From: Acidobacteriota bacterium
Lineage (GTDB): Bacteria > Acidobacteriota > Terriglobia > Bryobacterales > UBA6623
DNA length: 64,000 bases
Direction of reading: 5' to 3'
Assembly (NCBI GenBank): GCA_016125275.1
Contig: WGMB01000006.1
Span: 153,684-217,683 of the forward strand
Shown here: positions 42,763 through 51,559 of the stretch, one piece after another
Layout: each line of letters opens with the position of its first letter
Position numbering within the stretch: the first letter of the stretch is position 1
The notes under the pieces: model-generated
Database searches by the model: none
Told to the model about the DNA's origin: nothing
The model's input: only the letters and a program-made list of their open reading frames with translations
Program-made: the position numbers and the translations under genes

Positions 42763-43746
42763 ATGCCCACGATTCGACAGGTAGCCGAGCGCGCTAAGGT
42801 CTCCATTTCCACCGTTTCCGCGGTCCTCAACCAGTCGGCCTACGTCAGCCCGGAGCTCACGTTGCGCGTCGAGCAGGCCGCTCGCGAGCTGCGCTACACC
42901 GCCAACGCCGTCGCGCGTGGTTTGCAGAGCCAGCGCACCCGCCTCATCGGGATGTTGGTGCCCGATATCGCCGAACCCGTCTACAGCCTCATGGTCCAGG
43001 GCGTCGAGCGCAGCCTCCGCCAGGCCGGCTACTCGCTGCTGCTCGGCTCCACGCACAACCGTCAGCGCGAACAGTCCCGCTACCTCGGCATGCTCCGCTC
43101 CAAGCAGGTGGACGGCATGTTGCTGCTGCTGGGTTTCGGCCCCGAGGACGAGATCGCTGAAGCCGTCGAATCGCAACTCCCGCTGGTCTTCGTCGCCCGC
43201 GAACCCAAGTCCGTGGCCGGCGATGTCGTCATGGTCGACAACGCCGAGGGAGCCCGCAAGGGCGTGGCCGCTCTCATCGCCAGGGGCCATCGCCGCATCG
43301 GCCTGGTCGTGGGGCCCCGCGACCTCGCCGTCAGCCGCTCGCGGATCGACGGGTGGCGTGCGGCCCTGGCTCAGGCCGGCTTGGGGGCCGACGAGTCCCT
43401 CATCTGCGAGGGGGACTACACCGACGGCTCCGGCCGCGCCGCCCTTCAGAAGCTGCTGGCGCTGCGCGAGCCGCCGACGGCCGTCTTCGCCACCGGCTTC
43501 TTGATGATGACCGGCTGCTTGGCCGAATGCCGCGCCCTGGGCCTGGCGGTACCGAGCCAGTTGGAGCTGATGACTTGGAGCGATTCGCCGCTGCTCGACG
43601 TCTTCGACCCGCCGATCTCTTCGGTCGAGCAGCCCAGCGCCGAAATGGGCGAGCGCGCCGCCGAGCTCATCCTCCGGCGCATCGCCAACAAGGACTTGCC
43701 GCCGCAGACCATCGTCCTGCCGACGCACGTCCGCCTGCGCGGCTGA
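42763..43746 (+). CDS. LacI/GalR-family transcriptional repressor
   Basis: The 327-residue regulator has the N-terminal LacI helix-turn-helix (MPTIRQVAERAKVSISTVS, then AVLN), the hinge RELRYTANAVARGL and a periplasmic-binding-protein-like sensor domain (RLIGMLVPDIAEPVYSLMVQ; RRIGLVVGPRDLAVSRSRID). The ligand is probably a sugar or similar small molecule. It is divergent from receptor copy 2 and next to a matching palindrome, so it likely controls both receptors and itself. The ATG at 42763 is the one in register with the family's N-terminus; longer frames include the operator region. Confidence 0.93.
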   Translation: MPTIRQVAERAKVSISTVSAVLNQSAYVSPELTLRVEQAARELRYTANAVARGLQSQRTRLIGMLVPDIAEPVYSLMVQGVERSLRQAGYSLLLGSTHNRQREQSRYLGMLRSKQVDGMLLLLGFGPEDEIAEAVESQLPLVFVAREPKSVAGDVVMVDNAEGARKGVAALIARGHRRIGLVVGPRDLAVSRSRIDGWRAALAQAGLGADESLICEGDYTDGSGRAALQKLLALREPPTAVFATGFLMMTGCLAECRALGLAVPSQLELMTWSDSPLLDVFDPPISSVEQPSAEMGERAAELILRRIANKDLPPQTIVLPTHVRLRG

Positions 43747-43762
43747 CCCGCCCCGCCGCGGA

Positions 43763-44884
43763 TCAATCGTAGGAGAGTGATTCCAGCGCGTCCTGCTTGG
43801 CCGCCTTCATCGCGGGATAGAGCACGCCCAACAGCGCGCCCACCATCGTCACGCCCAGCGAGATCGGCCACCACGACACCACGATCGCCTGCTGCATCGT
43901 CGGGATGAAGGCCGCGATCGCATACTTCACCAAGTAGCTCGCCCCGATGCCCGCCGCCGTCCCCAGCACGCCCAGCGCAAAAGCCTCCCGCACGAAAATG
44001 CCCAGGATGTAGCCCGCCGACGCGCCCAGCGACTTCAGGATGCCGATCTCCCGCGTCCTCTCCAGCACTGCGGTGTGCATCGTCAGAAAGATGATCAGGA
44101 ACCCGAATCCGATCGCCACGCCGATGATCACGTTGATGAACGTCCGCAGCTCCGGGATGTTCGTTACCGAAAACTCCGAGATGATCTCTTCGACGGAGTA
44201 GACCTGGTAGCCCTCCATCTTCTTCTCGAGGTCCTTGATCACATCGCCCACGTTGGCCGGGTCGTCGAGCTTCACGTAGATCGTGGTGATCTTGCCGGTC
44301 GCCCCGGTCAGCTCCTGCAGAATGTCCTTCTGCAGGATCACCCGCGCCATCTTGCCCGGCTCGACGATGCCCCGCACCGTCCACTCGCGGTCGAGCAGCT
44401 CGATCGTGTCGCCCACCTTCACGCCCTTTTGGTTGGCGTAGAACGTGTCCAGAATCACGTCGAAGGGATTCTCGAAAGGACCCCCGTCGACGAAGACGAA
44501 GTGCGCCATGCGGTCGAACTGCGCGAAGTCGATGCCCGTCAGCCGGTCGATGCGCTTGATCGGCTGCACGATCACGCCCGTCGCCAGCGCCACGTGCGGC
44601 TGAGAGCTCACGAACTCCACGGTTTTCTCCGGCATCGGCGCCGAGCTCATGCCGATCACCGACATCCCCGGCGGCAGGATCGTGATGTCTGCTCCCACGC
44701 CGCGCGCCCGGTCTCGTTGATCGTCGAGCATGCCCTCGGCCAGCCCCACGATCGACAGCATCATGGCCACGCCCAAACCGATCGCCAGCGCGCTGAGCAC
44801 CGTGCGCGTCCGGCGATGCCGCAGGTTCTCGAACACGATGCGGTACACCAGCGGGACGCGACTGCGTTTTTCAAAGGGATCCAT
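43763..44884 (-). CDS. FtsX/MacB-type ABC transporter permease
   Basis: The 373-residue protein has one N-terminal membrane helix (TVLSALAIGLGVAMMLSIVG), a large periplasmic MacB-PCD-like domain, and three C-terminal helices of an FtsX domain with TREIGILKSLGASAGYILG and LYPAMKAAKQDALESLSYD. Such permeases work with an ATPase in lipoprotein release, drug or peptide export. No ATPase gene is adjacent here. It ends 17 bases from the convergent repressor gene. Confidence 0.9.
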   Translation of the reverse strand: MDPFEKRSRVPLVYRIVFENLRHRRTRTVLSALAIGLGVAMMLSIVGLAEGMLDDQRDRARGVGADITILPPGMSVIGMSSAPMPEKTVEFVSSQPHVALATGVIVQPIKRIDRLTGIDFAQFDRMAHFVFVDGGPFENPFDVILDTFYANQKGVKVGDTIELLDREWTVRGIVEPGKMARVILQKDILQELTGATGKITTIYVKLDDPANVGDVIKDLEKKMEGYQVYSVEEIISEFSVTNIPELRTFINVIIGVAIGFGFLIIFLTMHTAVLERTREIGILKSLGASAGYILGIFVREAFALGVLGTAAGIGASYLVKYAIAAFIPTMQQAIVVSWWPISLGVTMVGALLGVLYPAMKAAKQDALESLSYD

Positions 44885-44902
44885 GTCGTTTGCCTACAGC
44901 CC

Positions 44903-45769
44903 TCAACCGGCCAGGCGCTCGGCCGAAATCACGCGCGGTATGCCCGCCAAATCCTCGCGCACGGCGATGGCGCTCCACCGCCCGGCGCGTAACAGCTCCA
45001 GCACGCCCGGCAGCGAGTCATACCCCAGCTCCAGCGCCAGCCCGCCGCCCGGCCGCAGCGCCCGCTCGGCCTGCGGAATCAGCCGGCGATAGACGTCGAG
45101 ACCGTCCTCGCCGCCGAACAGCGCGCGCGCCGGCTCAAAGCGCACCTCTCGTTGCAGCGTCGGCTCATCGCGCCGCGCCACATACGGGGGATTGCTCACC
45201 GCCAAGTCCAGCGATGCCGTCCGCGCGGCGCTGAGCAGATCGCCTTGGACGAAGCGGACCGACGCCCCGTGATACGCCGCGTTGCGGCGGGCCACCGCGA
45301 GCGTTTCGGCCGCGATCTCGATCGCCGTCACCGGACGATCCAGCTCCTTGGCCAGCGTCACCGCAATGCAGCCCGAGCCCGTACCGACGTCCACGATCCG
45401 CCGCGCCTGCGGGAAGTTCTCGAGCGCCGTCTCCACCAGCAGCTCGGTCTCCGGCCGCGGGATGAACGCCGCCGGACCCACTTCCATCTCCCGGCCGTAG
45501 AACTCCTGCCGGCCCAGCAGATGCTGCGTCGGTTCGCCCGCCGCCCGTCGCTCCACCAGCCGCGCGAAAGCTTCTGCAGCCGCGTCCTCCACCGCCCGCT
45601 CCGGATGCGCGTACAGCGTCACCCTCTCACAGTCCAGCGCATGCGCCAGCAGCGTCTCAGCGGTCAAGCGCGGCGGCTCCACGCCTGCCCCCCGCAGCCG
45701 GTCGGCGGCGGAACGCAAACAGTCCCCCACGGTGGGGGCGGCGACGGGGATGGGAGAAGCGGCCTTCAT
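44903..45769 (-). CDS. prmC: Peptide chain release factor N5-glutamine methyltransferase
   Basis: The 288-residue enzyme methylates the GGQ glutamine of release factors. It has the specific FIPRPETELLVE motif (102-113), a SAM site VDVGTGSGCIAVTLA and the catalytic NPPY at 193-196. It lies directly after prfA on the same strand (three bases), the classical prfA-prmC pair. Confidence 0.96.
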   Translation of the reverse strand: MKAASPIPVAAPTVGDCLRSAADRLRGAGVEPPRLTAETLLAHALDCERVTLYAHPERAVEDAAAEAFARLVERRAAGEPTQHLLGRQEFYGREMEVGPAAFIPRPETELLVETALENFPQARRIVDVGTGSGCIAVTLAKELDRPVTAIEIAAETLAVARRNAAYHGASVRFVQGDLLSAARTASLDLAVSNPPYVARRDEPTLQREVRFEPARALFGGEDGLDVYRRLIPQAERALRPGGGLALELGYDSLPGVLELLRAGRWSAIAVREDLAGIPRVISAERLAG

Positions 45770-45772
45770 CGC

Positions 45773-46855
45773 TCAGGCGGTCACGAGCTCCGCCTTGAGC
45801 GCCTCGGTCTGGAAATGCGTCGTCAGCGCGTCGATCAGCGGATCCAAGCGGCCTTCCAGCACCAGATCGAGCTGGTGCAGCGTCAAGCCCGGCACCCTGT
45901 GGTCGGTCACGCGGTTCTGGGGAAAGTTGTACGTCCGAATCTTCTCGCTGCGGTCGCCCGAGCCCACCATGCCGCGCCGCGCGTCGGCCTGCTCCTGGTG
46001 CTGACGTTCCCGCTCGATCTCGTACAGCCGCGACCGCAGCACCAGCAGCGCCTTGGCCTTGTTCTTGATCTGCGATTTCTCGTCCTGGCAGGTCACCACC
46101 AGCCCGGTCGGCACGTGTGTGATGCGAACCGCCGAATAGGTCGTGTTCACTGACTGGCCGCCCGGTCCCGAAGAGCAGTAGTAGTCCACCCGCAGATCCG
46201 AGTTCTCGATGTGGACGTCCACGTCTTCGACCTGCGGCATCACCGCCACCGACGCCGCCGAGGTATGGATGCGGCCCTGCGTCTCCGTCTGCGGCACGCG
46301 CTGCACCCGATGGACGCCGGACTCGAACTTCAGCTTGCTGAAGACCTTGGTTCCCGAGATCAGCGCGATGATCTCCTTGTAGCCGCCGACTTCCGAATCG
46401 CTTTGCTCCGTGATCTCCACCTTCCAGCGCTGGCCCTCGGCGTAGCGCAGGTACATGCGGAACAGCTCGGCGGCGAACAGAGTGGCCTCCTGGCCGCCGG
46501 TGCCCGCCCGGACTTCCAAGACGATGCTCTTGTCGTCGTTGGGGTCCTTGGGCAGCAGCAGGAGCTGCATCTCGTTTTCCAGGTCCGCCAGCTTGGGCTC
46601 CAGCGAGCTCACCTCTTCCTGCGCCAGCTCGCGCATCTCCTCGTCTTCGGAAGAGAGCAGCGTCTTGGCCTCTTCGATTTGCTGATTGGTTTCCTTCCAG
46701 GCCCTGTAGCGATCCACGACCTCGGTCAGGTCCGACGCGGACTTGGCCGTCTTCTGGTAACGGGCCTGATCCTGCATGATGGCCGGGTCGGCCATCTCCG
46801 CCGAGAGCGCGTCATACCGCTGCTCGATCTCTTCCAGCTTGTGCAGCCACTGCAT
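45773..46855 (-). CDS. prfA: Peptide chain release factor 1
   Basis: The 360-residue RF1 has a coiled-coil N-terminus, the stop-codon reading tripeptide PQT at 188-190 (RF1-type PxT), and GGQ at 232-234 (SSGPGGQSVNTT). It ends translation at UAA and UAG. Length is normal. It lies between the DUF1385 gene and prmC in the order commonly seen in bacteria. Confidence 0.97.
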   Translation of the reverse strand: MQWLHKLEEIEQRYDALSAEMADPAIMQDQARYQKTAKSASDLTEVVDRYRAWKETNQQIEEAKTLLSSEDEEMRELAQEEVSSLEPKLADLENEMQLLLLPKDPNDDKSIVLEVRAGTGGQEATLFAAELFRMYLRYAEGQRWKVEITEQSDSEVGGYKEIIALISGTKVFSKLKFESGVHRVQRVPQTETQGRIHTSAASVAVMPQVEDVDVHIENSDLRVDYYCSSGPGGQSVNTTYSAVRITHVPTGLVVTCQDEKSQIKNKAKALLVLRSRLYEIERERQHQEQADARRGMVGSGDRSEKIRTYNFPQNRVTDHRVPGLTLHQLDLVLEGRLDPLIDALTTHFQTEALKAELVTA

Positions 46856-46868
46856 AGAATCCGTCGAC

Positions 46869-47870
46869 TTAGGCGACCACCAGCCGGCCGCCTTTCTGCT
46901 TCTCCAACTCCATCGCGCCGTCCAGAGCGCGAATCGAAATCTCCACCTGTTCGTCGGCCGGCGGCTGCGTCGTCACGCGCTGCAGCCACAAGCCCGGCGC
47001 TACCACGGTCGAAAGCATGTTGCCCTGCCGCTTGGCCACGAACCGGATGATCTCGTAGCTCACGCCCGCGATCACCGGCAACAGCGCCAGCCGAACCAAA
47101 AACTGGAACGCAAAGCCCTGCAACGGCACCAGCGCGTACACCAGAATGCTCACGATCATCACGACCATCAGAAAGCTGGTGCCGCAGCGCGGATGCCACG
47201 TCACGAACGATTGCGCCGTCGGCACGTCCACCGCCTTGCCCGACTCGTAGTTGAACACCACCTTGTGCTCGGCGCCGTGATACTCGAACACGCGCCGGAT
47301 GTCCTTCATCCGCGAGATCAGCAGCAGAAAGCCCAAGAAGATGCTCAGGCGAATGGCGCCTTCCACGAAGCTGAACCCGACCTGGTTGTTCAAGAACGTC
47401 ACCCGGCTCTGGATCTCGTTGGTCGCCAGCAGCGGGATGAATTTATACAGAAAGATGAACAAGCCCAGCGAGAACAGCACGTTCAGCGCCAGCATCCACT
47501 TGGGGATCTCGGTCGACTTGACGTTGCCGTCCTTATCCTTCTTCTGCTCTTCCTCCGGCACGGCGTGCTGCGCGGAGAAGTTCAACGCCTTCATCCCCAA
47601 GCTCATCGCCTGGCCCAGCGTGCCCACCCCGCGCGCGATCGGCAGCGCCCAAAACTTGCTCTTGTCCGCCAACCGCGAAGCCGGTCCTTCTTCGGTCACG
47701 ATCGTCCCGTCCGGCTTGCGCACCGCCACGCAATAGCTGTTCGGCGCCCGCATCATCACGCCTTCCAGCACGGCCTGCCCGCCGATGAGCGGGTCGTCGC
47801 CGCTCTCCAAAATGGGCAGCAACTGCGTGCAGGCGGCGAGTCGAAAGAGCTGTCGCAATCGTCGAATCAT
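46869..47870 (-). CDS. DUF1385 membrane protein
   Basis: The 333-residue product shows DUF1385 hallmarks: LIGGQAVLEGVMMRAPNSYC near the start, the FEYHGAEHKVVFNYE block, and WHPRCGTSFLMVVMIVS, with four or five membrane helices. Conserved His and Cys residues suggest a metal-dependent role, but function is unknown. It is often upstream of prfA-prmC as here. The ATG at 47870 was preferred over one at 47921 because family members start close to RRLRQL; the upstream extension is basic and unconserved-looking. Confidence 0.87.
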   Translation of the reverse strand: MIRRLRQLFRLAACTQLLPILESGDDPLIGGQAVLEGVMMRAPNSYCVAVRKPDGTIVTEEGPASRLADKSKFWALPIARGVGTLGQAMSLGMKALNFSAQHAVPEEEQKKDKDGNVKSTEIPKWMLALNVLFSLGLFIFLYKFIPLLATNEIQSRVTFLNNQVGFSFVEGAIRLSIFLGFLLLISRMKDIRRVFEYHGAEHKVVFNYESGKAVDVPTAQSFVTWHPRCGTSFLMVVMIVSILVYALVPLQGFAFQFLVRLALLPVIAGVSYEIIRFVAKRQGNMLSTVVAPGLWLQRVTTQPPADEQVEISIRALDGAMELEKQKGGRLVVA

Positions 47871-47928
47871 GGCTTTACCAAGCGCTCGGCGGAAATCAGG
47901 TCGGACTCGACCGGATCTCATTGTAAGC

Positions 47929-47934
47929 TACACT
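47929..47934 (+). promoter_or_regulatory. Putative -10 box TACACT
   Basis: GCTACACT lies seven bases before the ATG at 47941, which would give a nearly leaderless mRNA. Confidence 0.35.
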
Positions 47935-47940
47935 GATCAT

Positions 47941-48309
47941 ATGCTGACGAGGGTGTGGGCGGCATTGCGTCCGGTCGTGCTGTGGAGCTACCGCCGCGGT
48001 TCCTGGCAATACGACGTCATCGTGGCCGCGATCCTCGCCTTCATCTTTCTCACCCCGGCCGAATTCTTCGGCGATCAGCCCCGGCCTCCCGCCATTCAAG
48101 AAGTCCAGCGCCTCAGCGCCTCCGGAGGTCAGTCGGTCTACTGGGTAGATGCGGCGGCGGTCGGTGAAGTTGCGCCCGACGAAGTCGCCGACCGGATCGA
48201 GACACTCTTGCAGAAACGCCATGAGCAGCGCGTCCGTGTCCTCGAAGCGCGGCCCGAGAAGGGGCCCGACGGAACCGTCAGCGCCTACCTCGTCTACGCG
48301 GGCGAATAA
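47941..48309 (+). CDS. Small single-pass membrane protein, unknown function
   Basis: The 122-residue protein has a basic N-terminus, one membrane helix (YDVIVAAILAFIFLTPAEFFG) given here approximately, and a periplasmic part with VYWVDAAAVGEVAPDEVADR and VRVLEARPEKGPDGT. I do not recognise a family. It precedes the LolA-like gene, so an envelope role is likely. Confidence 0.65.
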   Translation: MLTRVWAALRPVVLWSYRRGSWQYDVIVAAILAFIFLTPAEFFGDQPRPPAIQEVQRLSASGGQSVYWVDAAAVGEVAPDEVADRIETLLQKRHEQRVRVLEARPEKGPDGTVSAYLVYAGE

Positions 48310-48350
48310 TCCCGCGAAACGTTGGCGACTTTCCAAGCATCGAATCGTCA

Positions 48351-49040
48351 GTGAGCGTGCGCACATTCTCCCTGTTCTCGACCCTTTTCCTGGCTGGCGC
48401 CCTGGCGCTGCCGGGCGCGGTGTCGGTCGACCAGTTGCTCGCCAACATGGACAAGGCCGCAGCCGCCTGGAAGGGCATGCGCGCCGAAACCTCCTGGACG
48501 CAATACACCAAGCTCGTCGATGACTCCAGCGTCGAGTCCGGCACCGTCGTCGTTCGCCGCGTCGCCGACGGCCGCGTTGACTTCAAGGTCCAATTCACCG
48601 AGCCCTATCCCCGCGATCTGCTGGTCCGGGGGACCCAGGTCGAGATCTACAAGCCCCGCATCGCCACCGTCGAGGAGTACGACGTCTCCAAGTCGAAGGA
48701 CAAGCTCGAGCAGGCGCTGCTGTCGGGCTTCGGCGTCTCGGGCAAGTTTCTGCGCGAGCACTACGAGATCGCCATGCAGGGCGAAGAGGCCGTCGAGGGC
48801 GTCAACGCCGTCAAGGTCGAGCTCGTCCCCAAGGACCAGGGCATGCGCGAAAGCATCGCCAAGGTGGTGATCTGGGTCTCGCCCGAGACGTGGCAGCCCG
48901 TTCAGCAGCGGCTCTACCAGCCCAACGGGGACCACCGCACCTACCTCTACACCAAAGTCGAGATCAATCCCGGCCTCAAGGACGCGGACTTCAAGCTCGA
49001 CATCCCGAAAAAGGTCAAGCGCCAGAAGAAGGACCTCTAA
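48351..49040 (+). CDS. LolA-like outer-membrane lipoprotein-sorting-type protein
   Basis: The 229-residue exported protein has a signal peptide (FSLFSTLFLAGALALPGAV) and a LolA/LppX-like beta fold: VDQLLANMDKAAAAWKGMRA, ESGTVVVRRVADGRVDFKVQ, YKPRIATVEEYDVSKSKDK and VVIWVSPETWQPVQQRLYQP. Proteins of this kind carry hydrophobic cargo across the periplasm. Translation starts at GTG 48351. A GCGAAACGTTGG half-palindrome lies 30 bases upstream and is probably incidental. Confidence 0.8.
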   Translation: MSVRTFSLFSTLFLAGALALPGAVSVDQLLANMDKAAAAWKGMRAETSWTQYTKLVDDSSVESGTVVVRRVADGRVDFKVQFTEPYPRDLLVRGTQVEIYKPRIATVEEYDVSKSKDKLEQALLSGFGVSGKFLREHYEIAMQGEEAVEGVNAVKVELVPKDQGMRESIAKVVIWVSPETWQPVQQRLYQPNGDHRTYLYTKVEINPGLKDADFKLDIPKKVKRQKKDL

Positions 49041-49062
49041 GTTTCACTCCCGGCAGTGAAAC
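49041..49062. terminator. Hairpin GTTTCACT-CCCGGC-AGTGAAAC
   Basis: A perfect 8-bp stem begins at the base after the LolA-like stop codon and is followed by AATAGGGG. It may be a terminator or an operator for the MscS gene at 49111. Confidence 0.45.
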
Positions 49063-49110
49063 AATAGGGGATCGCCCCGCGCCCGTCCGACGGCGGCTGA
49101 GGGCGCGCGT

Positions 49111-49980
49111 ATGCCCGCCTGGAACCTGCAAAGTCTTCTGGAATTCAGTTGGCGGGGCCAAGACCCCATCGAGCAGATCGCCCGGTCGATCGTCCTGATC
49201 GTCGGCGTCCTGGCGGTTCGGGCCTTCGTCACCCGTACGATCCTGCGCCTGGCGCCGCAGTCCGAGATCCGCCGCCGCTGGATCGTCGGCGTCCGCAACT
49301 ACTCCGTGATGATCCTGGCGCTGGGCCTCGGCGCCGTCTGGTTCAAGGCCCTCGAGACCTTCGGCACCCTCATCCTCGGCCTCGGCGTCGCCTTCGTCAT
49401 CGCCACCAAGGAGCTCATCCAGTGCATGACGGGCTCTTTTCTGCGCACCGTCGCCAACACCTACAACGTCGGCGATCGTATTGAAATCAACAACTTCCGC
49501 GGCGACGTCATCGACGTCAACCTGTTCACCACCACGCTGCTTGAAGTCGGCCCCGGCCGCTCCATGCACCTGCGCACCGGCCGCACCATCGTCGTGCCCA
49601 ACATCAAGATGCTCGACTCGACCGTCGTCAACGAGTCGTTCATGCGCCAGTACGTGCTGCACGTCTTCTCGGTGCCGGTCAAGCTCTCCTCGGATTGGAA
49701 GAAGGCCGAGCAGGCCCTGCTCGAAGCCGCCGAAGCCGAAAGCGCCGAGTTCCTCGAAGAGGCCCGCAGCTACATGGAGACTCTCGAGCGGAGCCACGGC
49801 CTGCGCGGCCTACCGGTCCAGCCGAGAACGCTGCTGCAGCTCAACGATCCCGACAAGGTGACGATCCTGGTCCGCACGCCCGCGCCGGTCGGCCGCCAAG
49901 GCGCCATCGAGCAAGCCATCCTGCGCCGCTACCTCGACCAAATCCACCCGCCAGACACCGAAGTGAGCGCCCAGCTTTAA
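49111..49980 (+). CDS. MscS-family mechanosensitive channel
   Basis: The 289-residue protein has three membrane helices, the pore helix GLGVAFVIATKELIQCMTGSF, and the MscS beta domain (NVGDRIEINNFRGDVIDVNL). TIVVPNIKMLDSTVVNES follows. It opens under membrane tension to release solutes. It differs clearly from the second MscS protein of the window. The pore helix carries Glu/Cys changes from the usual Gly/Ala packing, so conductance may be unusual. Confidence 0.9.
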   Translation: MPAWNLQSLLEFSWRGQDPIEQIARSIVLIVGVLAVRAFVTRTILRLAPQSEIRRRWIVGVRNYSVMILALGLGAVWFKALETFGTLILGLGVAFVIATKELIQCMTGSFLRTVANTYNVGDRIEINNFRGDVIDVNLFTTTLLEVGPGRSMHLRTGRTIVVPNIKMLDSTVVNESFMRQYVLHVFSVPVKLSSDWKKAEQALLEAAEAESAEFLEEARSYMETLERSHGLRGLPVQPRTLLQLNDPDKVTILVRTPAPVGRQGAIEQAILRRYLDQIHPPDTEVSAQL

Positions 49981-49988
49981 GCCGGGCG

Positions 49989-51416
49989 TTATTCCCCCCG
50001 GAAAGCCATCAACTCTTTCCCGGTCCGCACATACATCACGCCGTCGGCGATCGCCGGCGTGGCATAGCAAGCCTCCCCAATCGTCGTCGTCGCCATCGGC
50101 TCGAACGGCGCCTCGGCCCGCAGCACACTCACCTTGCACGTCTCGGAGACCAAATACACCTTGCCGTCCCCGCCCACCGGCGAGGCGTAGTACTTATCGA
50201 TCGCGTCTCGCAGACGCCCCTGGAACAGCACCTTGCCCGTGGCCGGCTCGAACGACGTCAGAATGCCGCCGTCCTTGATCGTATGAAGCGCGCCGTGATA
50301 CAGCAACGGCGACGACACCACCGGCACGCTGCGGTCGTAGTCCCACAGCACATGCGTCTCGGTCAGGTCGCCCCGTGCGCTCCCCGGCTTCACCGCCAGC
50401 GTCCGGTTCACTGACGACCAGCGAGCCCTGTAGAAGCTCCAGTCCCGGTTGTTCATAAAGCCGTCTTGGTCCAGATCGATCGCCCGCCACGAGCCCGTGT
50501 GGCGCATCTCCACCGGGATCTCTTCCGGAGAGAGCTTGCCGTCGTGGTTGGCGTCGGCTATCTTCGCCACCTCCTCGAACGGCGGAAAGTACTTCCTCGT
50601 CGCCGCGTCCGCCCCGGGCGCCCAGCCGGTCATGTAGACCGTGTCGGCGTCCACCACCGCGGCCGTCTTGATCTGCCACGTGATGCCGCGCACCCACCAC
50701 AGCTTCTTTCCGCTGGAGAGCTCATACGAGGTCAGTTGGTAGGAGCCCGGCACGATGAGTTGCACGGGGCCCTCGCGCGGCTCGAACAGCGTCGGCGTCG
50801 CGAACCCGTGCACCACCTCCGGCCGCTCCGTCTTCCAGACCGTCTCGCCGTTGTCCGGGTCGACCGCCATCACGAACGAGTCCAGGTCCTGGTCGCACAC
50901 TACGATCAGCTTGCCGTCGGCCAGAATCGGCGACGAGGCCATCCCGTGCAGGTTGTGGAACGGCCCCAGCGGGCGCCGCCAGCGCTCCTCGCCGTCGGGT
51001 CCGTAGGAGACCAACCCAAAATCGCCGAAGAAGGCGAAGACGTTCTCGCCGTCGGTAGTCGGCGTGGCCGAGGCCGGGTTGTTCAGCGCGTGCGTCTGCT
51101 CCTGCCGAGGCCGCTCGATCGCGCGCTTCCACAGCGCCCGGCCGGTCTCCCGATCGAGCGCAAACGTCAGCAACTGCTCGCCTTCGTAGGCGGTCATGTA
51201 GATGCGGTCGCCGGTCAGCGCCGGCGAGGACGACCCCGGCGGCAGCGGCGTACGCCACAGGGCGTTCGCCTGCGGGTCTAGCTTGTCCGGCAGCGGCCGG
51301 CCCTCGGCTACGCCCGCGGCGTTCGGCCCCCGAAAGCCGCTCCAGTCGACCGGTTCGGACGACGCCGCGAGCGCCGTGGCGACCAGAACAATCCCTAGGC
51401 GAAATGGAACGGACAT
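49989..51416 (-). CDS. Secreted PQQ-like beta-propeller protein with EF-hand motif
   Basis: From ATG 51416 the product has 475 residues. It has a signal peptide (MSVPFRLGIVLVATALAASS), then PQQ-like propeller blades such as WSGFRGPNAAGVAEGRPLP, FALDRETGRALWKRAIERP and SFEPATGKVLFQGRLRDAID. An insert contains EF-hand-like calcium motifs ADANHDGKLSPEEI and DLDQDGFMNNRDW. Such propellers in Acidobacteria and Planctomycetes are mostly scaffolds, not dehydrogenases. TACAAT at 51437-51442 (minus strand) is a candidate -10 with a short leader. It converges on the MscS gene. Confidence 0.88.
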   Translation of the reverse strand: MSVPFRLGIVLVATALAASSEPVDWSGFRGPNAAGVAEGRPLPDKLDPQANALWRTPLPPGSSSPALTGDRIYMTAYEGEQLLTFALDRETGRALWKRAIERPRQEQTHALNNPASATPTTDGENVFAFFGDFGLVSYGPDGEERWRRPLGPFHNLHGMASSPILADGKLIVVCDQDLDSFVMAVDPDNGETVWKTERPEVVHGFATPTLFEPREGPVQLIVPGSYQLTSYELSSGKKLWWVRGITWQIKTAAVVDADTVYMTGWAPGADAATRKYFPPFEEVAKIADANHDGKLSPEEIPVEMRHTGSWRAIDLDQDGFMNNRDWSFYRARWSSVNRTLAVKPGSARGDLTETHVLWDYDRSVPVVSSPLLYHGALHTIKDGGILTSFEPATGKVLFQGRLRDAIDKYYASPVGGDGKVYLVSETCKVSVLRAEAPFEPMATTTIGEACYATPAIADGVMYVRTGKELMAFRGE

Positions 51417-51436
51417 AGCAGTGATTGGCCGTCGCG

Positions 51437-51442
51437 ATTGTA
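51437..51442 (-). promoter_or_regulatory. Putative -10 box TACAAT
   Basis: GCTACAAT on the minus strand lies 20 bases before the ATG of the PQQ-like propeller gene. Confidence 0.4.
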
Positions 51443-51559
51443 GCATCGCGAGGCAAAAATCAAATCCGCCTAAGGGGAATCTCCGGGAAGGTTCGGGCGC
51501 CGACCGCCACACCTGAGGGGCTCCCGGCGCCTATTATAAGAGCTGTCGCCCCGGCCGCT

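Noticed and set aside
48313..48324. GCGAAACGTTGG near the LolA-like gene as a LacI operator
   Set aside because: Only one half-site matches and the second arm is not symmetric; likely chance in a GC-rich sequence.
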